NCBI GenBank assembly: GCA_900553475.1
Contig: USEF01000106.1
Span: 1-5,925 of the forward strand
Source of the DNA: an uncultured Collinsella sp.
GTDB lineage: Bacteria > Actinomycetota > Coriobacteriia > Coriobacteriales > Coriobacteriaceae
Direction of reading: 5' to 3'
Length of the DNA: 5,925 nt
Below the pieces are notes generated by a model. That model was not told where the DNA came from. It saw nothing but the letters and a program-made list of their open reading frames with translations, and made no database searches. Position 1 is the stretch's first letter; each line of letters starts with the position of its first letter. The translations under genes were made by a program, and so were the position numbers. This document shows positions 1 through 5,591 of this stretch, piece after piece.

Positions 1-347
1 GCGAGCAGTTCCTCGACCGAAAACGGCTTGGTCAGGTAGTCGTCGGCACCGGCATCGAGCGCGCGGATTTTGTCCGCGTCCTCGCTGCGCGCCGAGACCA
101 CGATAATCGGCATGCCCGACCATGCGCGCACCGACTCCACCACCTTGACGCCGTCCATATCGGGCAGGCCCAGATCGAGCAGCACAATGCTCGGCGTCTG
201 CGACGAGGCGGCGGCGATAGCGGCATGGGCGGTCTCCACAGCCATATGGCGCAAGCCGTGCGCCTCGAGCGCGGCAACAATAAGATTGCGGACGGCGGGG
301 TCGTCCTCAACGACCAAGATGAGCGGTTTTACGGCAGAGTTCGGCAC
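1..347 (-). CDS. kdpE: KdpE-like response regulator, N-terminal receiver domain (cut by window edge)
   Basis: This is the receiver half of an OmpR/PhoB-type response regulator, expected to take phosphate from the adjacent kinase and bind DNA through a C-terminal winged helix that lies beyond base 1. The 115 visible residues carry the acidic pair E14-D15-D16, phospho-acceptor D58 in LLDLGLPDMDG, switch S85 in VVSARSED, and K107 in GADDYLTKPF. The wording around D58 and K107 is very close to E. coli KdpE as I remember it, so I name it KdpE rather than a generic regulator. The start is GTG at 345-347. An AAGGAGT ribosome site at 354-360 sits 6 bases upstream, inside the last codons and stop of the kinase gene, and only 4 bases separate the two genes, so translational coupling is likely. 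The family assignment is secure; potassium control is inferred from family and the neighbouring kup. Confidence 0.9.
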   Translation of the reverse strand, partial: MPNSAVKPLILVVEDDPAVRNLIVAALEAHGLRHMAVETAHAAIAAASSQTPSIVLLDLGLPDMDGVKVVESVRAWSGMPIIVVSARSEDADKIRALDAGADDYLTKPFSVEELL

Positions 348-351
348 AGCG

Positions 352-1977
352 CTACTCCTTATCAAACGAAACGTCGGCGGCAGGAAGCTCAATCGTAAAG
401 ACCGAGCCGTGCGGGTCCGCCGCGGCAACCTCTATGCTACCGCCATGCGCCAGCGCAATGGAGCGGCAGAGCGAAAGACCCAGGCCCACGCTGCGGTGAC
501 TGTCAGCCAGACCGTGGTTGGCGGTATAGAACGACTCGAAGATCCGCTCGCGATCCTCGGGTGCGATGCCCGGACCATCATCGGCCACCGAGCACGCCAC
601 GCGTCCATCGTCGACGCTAATCGAAATCATGATATGCGAGCCCGCAGGCGTATAGGTGATGGCGTTGTTCACCAGATTGACCACCAGCTGCACCATCAGG
701 CGCGCATCGACGTTGACGAGCGCCGGCTCATCGCACGCCACTACCTTAAGGTCGTGCTCGCGCACGGCAGGGTTCACGTGGCGCAGCGCCTCCTCGACGA
801 TATCGTCCATGAGCTCGAGTGTGGTCGACAGGCGCATACCGCCACCCTCGAGCTTGGTGATGGCGAGCAGGTTCTCGACGGTGGCGTTGAGCCATTGCGC
901 ATCCGAGCGAATGGAAAGGAGCAGGCCGCGGCGCGTCTGGGCATCGAGCACCGCGGTGCCGGTCGAGCCCTGGTCGAGCAGCACGTCGGCATTACCCGAA
1001 ATACTGGTAAGCGGCGTGCGCAGATCGTGCGAGATGGAGCGCAGCAGGTTGGCGCGCAACTGTTCGTTTTTGGCGAGCACCGCCGCCTCCTCGCGGGCCT
1101 CCATGGCGCGGGCGCGATCGAGTGCCAGCTCGCCTTCGCTCACGATAGCATCGGCAAGCGTCCGCTCCTCATGCGTCAGCACGTCGGGCTCGGCAACGAT
1201 AGCCAGCACGCCCACCACCGAGGCGGGGTCGCCCGAGCGCACGAAGCCGTCGCCCGTGCGAACCGTCAGGTAGATGCCATAAAACGCCGAGCCGCCAAAC
1301 GTGGCGTCGAGCGGCGTTCCCACATAGGCGGACGCCGAAAGCCGCGGCGGCATCTGCGGCGCCAGCTCGTGCACCGGCACGGCATCGCCCACGGCCGTGT
1401 ACGTCGCACGTGGCAGCAGGTCATCGCCCTCGGCGTCGGCGCTGTACCACACGACCGGACAGCCCGAAAGACGCGCCAGCTGCGTTGCCATGGCATGCAC
1501 AATCTGCTGCTCGTCGGCGCAGCGCTGCAGCATGCGGTTGGTCTCGAGCACCATATGCGTGCGGCGGTCGCTGGCGGCAGCCTGCGCCAAGGCCCGGCGC
1601 AGGGCTAACGCAATCGAGCTCGATACAAGCGAGACCACAAACATGATGAAGAACATGCCGGGATAGCCGCGGTCGATAAGCGACAGCGAGTAGCGCGGGT
1701 CGACAAACAAGAAGTTGTAGAGCGCCACGGCGGCAGCCGAGCTCAGCAAGCAATACAGGCGACTCCAGGTAAAGAATGCGCACAGCTGAACGGCGAACAC
1801 ATAGACAATCATGATGCTCGGCGCGAGACCCGGATGGTCGAGCAGCGCGCCCACAATCGTCGCCGCGACCAGCAGCCCCACCGATACGCAGGCGTCATAC
1901 AGAGGAGTGCGGCGCGTCAGCGTTGTGCGCCGCCACCAAAAGCTATCGGCAATATCGCCGTCCGTACGGACGTCCAT
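352..1977 (-). CDS. kdpD: KdpD-like membrane sensor histidine kinase, short form (DUF4118, HisKA, HATPase)
   Basis: A 541-residue membrane kinase matching the C-terminal half of KdpD. Four hydrophobic segments at about 28-46, 52-70, 74-92 and 106-128 form the DUF4118 membrane unit, including the KdpD-type motif YNFLFVDPRYSLSL at 87-100. A GAF-like region spans about 140-290. The HisKA box has H317 in SISHDLRTPL. The ATP-binding domain has the N box with N434 and N438, the G1 box DDGPG at 466-470, the F box near 479-484 and the G2 box GLGLSLC at 498-504. All catalytic motifs look intact. Classical KdpD is near 890 residues and carries about 370 N-terminal residues (KdpD and universal-stress-type domains) that are absent here; the first membrane span begins near residue 28. 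The ATG start has a purine-rich GAGAGGGG stretch upstream at rather long spacing. The gene runs directly into the KdpE-like regulator. It may sense membrane or ionic state, but the signal is unknown. Confidence 0.92.
   Translation of the reverse strand: MDVRTDGDIADSFWWRRTTLTRRTPLYDACVSVGLLVAATIVGALLDHPGLAPSIMIVYVFAVQLCAFFTWSRLYCLLSSAAAVALYNFLFVDPRYSLSLIDRGYPGMFFIMFVVSLVSSSIALALRRALAQAAASDRRTHMVLETNRMLQRCADEQQIVHAMATQLARLSGCPVVWYSADAEGDDLLPRATYTAVGDAVPVHELAPQMPPRLSASAYVGTPLDATFGGSAFYGIYLTVRTGDGFVRSGDPASVVGVLAIVAEPDVLTHEERTLADAIVSEGELALDRARAMEAREEAAVLAKNEQLRANLLRSISHDLRTPLTSISGNADVLLDQGSTGTAVLDAQTRRGLLLSIRSDAQWLNATVENLLAITKLEGGGMRLSTTLELMDDIVEEALRHVNPAVREHDLKVVACDEPALVNVDARLMVQLVVNLVNNAITYTPAGSHIMISISVDDGRVACSVADDGPGIAPEDRERIFESFYTANHGLADSHRSVGLGLSLCRSIALAHGGSIEVAAADPHGSVFTIELPAADVSFDKE
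354..360 (-). promoter_or_regulatory. Ribosome binding site of the response regulator, embedded in the kinase stop
   Basis: AAGGAGT on the minus strand overlaps the final Lys-Glu codons and the first base of the TAG stop of the kinase gene, 6 bases before the GTG at 347. This decides the GTG start and suggests that ribosomes finishing the kinase help initiate the regulator. Confidence 0.75.
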
Positions 1978-1997
1978 CAGCGCCCCGCCCCTCTCTC

Positions 1998-2042
1998 AAA
2001 AACAAAAACCACCACAGGGGACAGGCACCTTTGTGGTGGTTT
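1998..2042 (-). terminator. Possible Rho-independent terminator or attenuator between the small gene and the kinase
   Basis: Read on the minus strand, the 11-base-pair stem (2042-2032 with 2016-2006) is followed at once by TTTTTGTTTTT (2008-1998), the layout of an intrinsic terminator. It lies after the stop of the small membrane protein and before the kinase start. The stem is only moderately GC-rich (5 of 11 pairs) and its loop is long (15 bases), so termination may be partial. If it works, it would separate kup and the small gene from the kinase-regulator pair, or attenuate readthrough. I found no convincing separate promoter in the 110-base gap. Confidence 0.5.
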
Positions 2043-2056
2043 CCCTTGTGGTGGTT
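2006..2056. repeat. Hairpin repeat with GGGACAG core and a duplicated right arm
   Basis: A perfect 11-base inverted repeat, AAACCACCACA at 2006-2016 and TGTGGTGGTTT at 2032-2042, encloses the 15-base loop GGGGACAGGCACCTT. An extra copy of the right arm follows: TTGTGGTGGTT occurs at 2031-2041 and again at 2046-2056, a 15-base period. The core shares GGGACAG and CCTTTGT with the hairpin at 4494-4528, while the arms differ. This looks like a small dispersed intergenic repeat of the REP type, which in many bacteria is moved by a Y1 (RAYT) transposase encoded elsewhere. That assignment is inference; no transposase lies in the window. Confidence 0.8.
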
Positions 2057-2087
2057 CCAAGTGTATAGCCTTTGCAACCGGCGGTCG

Positions 2088-2282
2088 CTAGACAAACAAC
2101 ACGTGCGCGAGCAGCGCGCAAACGCACGCCGCGACAAGCAGCGTAACCACGACCGAGATCACGCGGTCGGCCATGTCCATGTTGGCGCGATTCGTAAAGA
2201 ACCGATCTTCGGCGGCGTCGACGCGCGCCTCACGCACCATTTCGACCACCGCCTCACGGCCATCGAGCGCCTTTGTATCCAT
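2088..2282 (-). CDS. Small single-span membrane protein of unknown function between kup and the sensor kinase
   Basis: I do not recognise this 64-residue protein. Residues 1-40 are polar and charged, with alternating acidic and basic residues likely to form a helix. Residues about 41-63 form one hydrophobic stretch (VISVVVTLLVAACVCALLAH) that should cross the membrane and end almost at the C-terminus, giving a tail-anchored shape with a cytoplasmic N-terminal part. I chose the ATG at 2280-2282 because GGGGAGG at 2288-2294 sits 5 bases upstream. An in-frame ATG at 2310-2312 would add ten residues but has only a distant GGAG. The gene starts 61 bases after the kup stop on the same strand with no obvious terminator between, so co-transcription with kup is likely. 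A role as a small partner of Kup or of the kinase is speculation from position. The strong ribosome site and the well-placed span argue that it is real. Confidence 0.7.
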   Translation of the reverse strand: MDTKALDGREAVVEMVREARVDAAEDRFFTNRANMDMADRVISVVVTLLVAACVCALLAHVLFV

Positions 2283-2287
2283 GTTTA

Positions 2288-2294
2288 CCTCCCC
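2288..2294 (-). promoter_or_regulatory. Ribosome binding site of the small membrane protein
   Basis: GGGGAGG on the minus strand lies 5 bases before the ATG at 2282. It is the best ribosome site near this gene and selects the 64-residue form over a 74-residue form starting at 2312. Confidence 0.6.
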
Positions 2295-2343
2295 GGCCTC
2301 AATCTTGTCCATCGAAAACCAACTCCATGCAGCCTGTCGGCGA

Positions 2344-4371
2344 CTACGGCCGCTCGTTGGGGGCCAGGCGCTGCATCTTATTCACAGCCTTAAACTTGGT
2401 GAACAGCGGCACGTACTCAAAGCTCACGTTGGAGTTCTCCAGGCCGTACCAACGCGCGGGCGTGCCGGCGGCGCGGCGGATGATGTACTTGAGCGTGATG
2501 GCCGTACGCTCGCTCGGCTCCACATCGCTTTCGGGCGCCAGAAGCTTACGGATCAGGACGAACTTGAACGTGCCGATGTTACCCGGATCCTTGTAGACCG
2601 AGTAGTCATGCGTCTGCGGCGGCAGCTCGCCGGTGGCAGCCAGGTCCTGAACAACCTGACGCAGGTAGGCATTGACGCGCTGGTTGATCTTGTAGCCCAG
2701 GTACAGATGCACGCGGAACACGTAATCGGTGCCGAACGTCTCGACCGAATAGGCAAAAGTATGCGGTTCGTCCATGGTCTCGACGTTCACAAACCACCAG
2801 GCGTGGGCACGCTTGGGATGCTTGTCCAAGATCGAGTAGACGATATCGCGGTCGATGTAGTCGGTATGGGTGTCCTTGGTCAGGTACACGACGTTGTCGC
2901 TCATGCGCTCATAGCGATCGTCGTCGCGCAGGCGCTTGAGCTGCGGCAGGTAGCTGCGCAGCGGCAGCAGCGTAAACTGGCGCTGCTCGACCGCCGTGCC
3001 GTTGTACCAGCACACCATAATGCCCATGATGAGTGCAGCCATGAGGATGGTGAAGTAGCCGCCGTGGAAGAACTTGGTGAGCGAGCTCACGAAGAAGAAG
3101 CCTTCGAGCAAAAGGAAGAAGGCCGCGAAGATCCACGGAGCAACCTTGAGCTTGCGCTCCTCGTGCAGGTAGAAGAAGAGCAGCAGCGTGGTGCACATCA
3201 TAGTCAGCGTAATGGCAAGGCCGTAGGCGGCTTCCATATGCGCCGAGTTCTGGAACAGCAGCACCACGATGACGCAGCCGACAAGCATGACGTTGTTGAC
3301 CATGGGGATGTAGAGCTGGCCCTTGGTCTCGGCAGGGTAGAAGACCTGCATGTGCGGCATGAGGTCCAGGCGGCTGGCCTCGGACACCAGCGAGAATGCG
3401 CCGGTGATGAGCGCCTGCGAGGCAATGATGGCCGCGACGGTGGAAAGGCCTACGGCAAACGGGCGCAGGCCCGGGGCGAGCATCTGGTAGAACGGGTTGA
3501 GATCGGCAATGCCCATGAGCTCGGGGTTGGCAGCGTTGTTCATAAGCCAAGCGCCCTGGCCCATATAGGAAAGCAGCAGGCAGCACTTAACGAACGGCCA
3601 GGTAGCGTAGATGTTGCCGCGGCCGACGTGGCCCATGTCGGAGTAGAGCGCCTCGGCACCGGTGGTGGCGAGGAAGCAGCTGCCCAGAATCATGATGCCC
3701 GCGTGGTTGTTGGGGCTCAGCAAAAAGGCGATGCCGCGCACCGGGTTGAGACACAGCAGCACGGCGGGGTGCTGGAAGACAAAGAACAGACCCGTGCCGC
3801 CCAGGAACAGGAACCACAGCGTCATGATGGGGCCAAAGGCGTGACCGATCTTGGCCGTACCGATGCGCTGTACCAAGAAGAGCGCGATGATGATGGCGAG
3901 CGTAATGGCGACGACGCGGCCTTGGTCATCGCCCAGCACGGCATGGACCGCCGGGATGGTGCGCAGGCCCTCGATGGCCGTGGTAACGGTAACGGCCGGC
4001 GTCAGGATGCCGTCGGCGAGCAGCGCGGCGCCACCCAGCATGGCGGGGATGATGAGCCATTTACCGCAGCGCTTAACCAAGCTGTACAGGGCAAAGATGC
4101 CGCCCTCACCATGGTTATCGGCGCGCAGCGAGATGAGCACATACTTGATAGTGGTCAGCAACGTGACCGTCCACACGACAAGGGAGAGCGCGCCGAGCAC
4201 GAACTCCTCCGTGACGCTTCCGATGCCGCCGTTGCCGGCAACGAGCGCCTTGGTTACATACATGGGGCTGGTGCCGATATCGCCGTACACCACGCCTAGC
4301 GTGACGAGCATCGCCGAGATGCTCACAGGAATCGCAGCGTGCGAGGCTGCCTCCTTGGCCTTTTGTTCCAT
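2344..4371 (-). CDS. kup: Kup-family low-affinity potassium transporter
   Basis: A 675-residue potassium importer of the KUP/HAK/KT family, driven by proton symport in characterised members. Family signatures run in order: GVVYGDIGTSPMYV at 26-39 in the first membrane span, GEGGIFALYSLVKR at 88-101, ADGILTPAVTVTTAIEGL at 119-136, TTGAEALYSDMGHVGR at 236-251 and LSYMGQGAWLM at 267-277. About twelve hydrophobic segments fill residues 15-457. A soluble C-terminal domain of about 215 residues follows. The length exceeds E. coli Kup (622) because of this tail; some Firmicute Kup proteins bind c-di-AMP, but nothing here proves that. The ATG at 4369-4371 is preferred, with GGGAGGA at 4381-4387 nine bases upstream. 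A TTG at 4387-4389 would start inside that ribosome site and is unlikely. A small membrane protein and a KdpDE-like pair follow on the same strand, pointing to a potassium locus. Confidence 0.97.
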   Translation of the reverse strand: MEQKAKEAASHAAIPVSISAMLVTLGVVYGDIGTSPMYVTKALVAGNGGIGSVTEEFVLGALSLVVWTVTLLTTIKYVLISLRADNHGEGGIFALYSLVKRCGKWLIIPAMLGGAALLADGILTPAVTVTTAIEGLRTIPAVHAVLGDDQGRVVAITLAIIIALFLVQRIGTAKIGHAFGPIMTLWFLFLGGTGLFFVFQHPAVLLCLNPVRGIAFLLSPNNHAGIMILGSCFLATTGAEALYSDMGHVGRGNIYATWPFVKCCLLLSYMGQGAWLMNNAANPELMGIADLNPFYQMLAPGLRPFAVGLSTVAAIIASQALITGAFSLVSEASRLDLMPHMQVFYPAETKGQLYIPMVNNVMLVGCVIVVLLFQNSAHMEAAYGLAITLTMMCTTLLLFFYLHEERKLKVAPWIFAAFFLLLEGFFFVSSLTKFFHGGYFTILMAALIMGIMVCWYNGTAVEQRQFTLLPLRSYLPQLKRLRDDDRYERMSDNVVYLTKDTHTDYIDRDIVYSILDKHPKRAHAWWFVNVETMDEPHTFAYSVETFGTDYVFRVHLYLGYKINQRVNAYLRQVVQDLAATGELPPQTHDYSVYKDPGNIGTFKFVLIRKLLAPESDVEPSERTAITLKYIIRRAAGTPARWYGLENSNVSFEYVPLFTKFKAVNKMQRLAPNERP

Positions 4372-4406
4372 AAGCCGGTTTCCTCCCAACTTTAACGTTC
4401 GAGGGG

Positions 4407-4412
4407 ATTATA
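4407..4412 (-). promoter_or_regulatory. Likely -10 box of the kup promoter
   Basis: A perfect TATAAT on the minus strand, 35 bases before the kup ATG, predicts a leader of roughly 28 bases that just contains the ribosome site. The -35 region is weak: ATTAAA at 16-base spacing is the best match. A weak match of this kind often goes with an activator, but no binding site is proven. Confidence 0.5.
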
Positions 4413-4454
4413 GGTAATCGGCCCATGTTTTAATGCACTGTTTTCCCAGCTAGA

Positions 4455-4475
4455 TAAAGATTTATACAGTCTTTA
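4455..4475. promoter_or_regulatory. Candidate operator: inverted repeat upstream of the kup promoter
   Basis: TAAAGA (4455-4460) and TCTTTA (4470-4475) form an inverted repeat with a 9-base AT-rich spacer, about 43 bases upstream of the TATAAT box. The distance fits an activator site, and the spacer also carries a TATAAA on the minus strand that could be a second -10. The arms are short and chance cannot be excluded. Confidence 0.25.
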
Positions 4476-4493
4476 GGCCACCGCGGCGATATG

Positions 4494-4528
4494 GAATGTG
4501 ACAAAGGGGCTGTCCCTTTGTCACATTC
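4494..4528. repeat. Perfect 15-base-pair hairpin repeat with GGGACAG core
   Basis: GAATGTGACAAAGGG at 4494-4508 and its exact reverse complement at 4514-4528 enclose a 5-base loop, GCTGT. Read on the minus strand the centre is AAAGGGACAGCCCCTTTG, which shares GGGACAG and CCTTTGT with the hairpin at 2006-2056. It begins one base after the nitroreductase stop. There is no T-tract after it on the minus strand, so it is not a canonical intrinsic terminator, although such a stem may protect the 3' end of the message. It is most likely a dispersed REP-like element. Confidence 0.85.
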
Positions 4529-4529
4529 G

Positions 4530-5378
4530 TCATTTTCCAAGCCAATTTTTGAACCACCACTCCATGGAGCGGCTCATCTCGGCCATAAAGGGACTCGTGT
4601 GCTTGCGGGTATAGATGTCCACGACGCGCTCGCCCACCTCGCGGGCATGCGGACGGAACATCGCGTCCATCTCGGCCACCTGCGCGTCCATGGTCGCAGC
4701 ATCGGCGCGGCAGTAGCGCTCCTCGTGCACCAGGTTCACCACGGGATGCGCAATGGCCGGGCGCTCCTTGCGGGGCGTGCCGATGATGAGCATCGACAGC
4801 GGCATGGTATAGGGCGGCAGATCCAGCAGCTCGGCCACTTCCTCGGCATTCTCGACGATATCACCGATGTAGCAGCTCCCCAGGCCCAGGGCCTCGGCGG
4901 CAACCACGGCGTTTTGCGCGGCGATCACGGCGTCCTGGGCCGCGATGGCAAAGTCGCCCAGACCTGGTGCACGACGGGGCGCCTTGCCCGTGCGCTCGAC
5001 AAACTCGGGCTCAAAGCAGCCCACGTGCTCAAACAGATCGATCCACTTGGCATAATCGACCACAAATATTAGTGCCCAGGGCGCCTTGGCGATCATGGGC
5101 TGGTGGTCGCACAGGTCGGCCAGACGGTCGAGCGTAGCCTGCTCACGAATGCTCACGATGGAATACATCATCATGGCGCCCGCCGACGGCGCGCGACTCG
5201 CCGCATGCAGAATCGCCGCCCGCTGCTCGTCGGTCACCGCCACGGGACGGTCGTCGTCATCACGCGCGAAGGCACGCGTGGAGGAACGGTGCTCCAACGT
5301 GTCCAGCACCGCATTGCCCGTGGTCTCGACCGGATAGCCACACGTATCCACAGCCTTGGTGCAAACCTGCTCGTTCAT
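4530..5378 (-). CDS. Nitroreductase-family FMN-dependent oxidoreductase
   Basis: A 282-residue cytoplasmic flavoprotein of the nitroreductase fold, which uses FMN and NAD(P)H to reduce nitro compounds, quinones or flavins; the natural substrate is not predictable here. The core spans about 22-205. HRSSTRAFA at 30-38 supplies the phosphate-binding arginines for FMN. ASRAPSAGAMMMYSIV at 60-75 matches the APS-x-x-x-x-Q region, although the usual NxQP wording is altered to MMMYS. GLGSCYIGDIVENAEEVAELLDLP at 165-188 is the classic C-terminal flavin-site motif. A further 75 residues or so, rich in Met, Glu and Arg and ending with two tryptophans (MEWWFKNWLGK), extend beyond the core and may form dimer or lid helices. 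The ATG start has GAGGA at 5386-5390, 7 bases upstream. A hairpin repeat follows the stop by one base. It is probably transcribed alone and divergently from the membrane protein on the plus strand. Confidence 0.92.
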   Translation of the reverse strand: MNEQVCTKAVDTCGYPVETTGNAVLDTLEHRSSTRAFARDDDDRPVAVTDEQRAAILHAASRAPSAGAMMMYSIVSIREQATLDRLADLCDHQPMIAKAPWALIFVVDYAKWIDLFEHVGCFEPEFVERTGKAPRRAPGLGDFAIAAQDAVIAAQNAVVAAEALGLGSCYIGDIVENAEEVAELLDLPPYTMPLSMLIIGTPRKERPAIAHPVVNLVHEERYCRADAATMDAQVAEMDAMFRPHAREVGERVVDIYTRKHTSPFMAEMSRSMEWWFKNWLGK

Positions 5379-5463
5379 CGCCTCATCCTCGCTAATTCTT
5401 TAAGAAGCCTTTACGTTTCCGTGTAATTCCCGTCCATTATCGCGCAGGTCGCCACTACATTGC

Positions 5464-5492
5464 GTCACACCGCCACACGTGCGCGTTAATAT
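5464..5492 (+). promoter_or_regulatory. Weak candidate promoter for the plus-strand membrane protein
   Basis: GTCACA (5464-5469) and TAATAT (5487-5492) are spaced by 17 bases, each matching four of six consensus positions. The start codon is about 100 bases downstream. The rest of this 213-base divergent region (5379-5591) holds only short palindromes, such as GGGTAAACCC at 5546-5555 and a TGGCTG/CAGCCA pair at 5492-5514. It must carry promoters for both flanking genes, but none is strong by eye. Confidence 0.2.
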
Positions 5493-5591
5493 GGCTGGTT
5501 GTTGTGCGCAGCCACCAATTGCAGCGCATATCTTGGTAACAATCGGGTAAACCCCCGCTTTCGTACGTTTTAGTTTGTGAGGAGTCTCAGC

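Noticed and set aside
70..1608. A 512-residue open frame on the plus strand across the kinase and regulator genes
   Set aside because: It is antisense to two genes with intact catalytic motifs, and its Arg/His-rich translation matches nothing.
2310..2312. Upstream ATG for the small membrane protein
   Set aside because: Only a GGAG ten bases away supports it, whereas the ATG at 2282 has GGGGAGG at 5 bases. It remains possible but is less likely.
2173..4299. A 708-residue open frame on the plus strand across kup
   Set aside because: It is antisense to a clearly recognisable kup. Its translation is rich in His, Arg, Glu and Gln with no domain or membrane pattern, a usual shadow of high-GC coding DNA.
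4387..4389. TTG as an upstream start for kup
   Set aside because: It overlaps the GGGAGGA ribosome site that serves the ATG at 4371, so the extra six residues are unlikely to be translated.
4372..4493. A potassium or c-di-AMP riboswitch in the kup leader
   Set aside because: The TATAAT at 4407-4412 leaves a leader of only about 28 bases, and no multi-helix fold or terminator is visible. It could be reconsidered only if transcription starts much further upstream.
4494..4528. The hairpin as a Rho-independent terminator of the nitroreductase
   Set aside because: No T-tract follows it on the minus strand, and no plus-strand gene ends before it.
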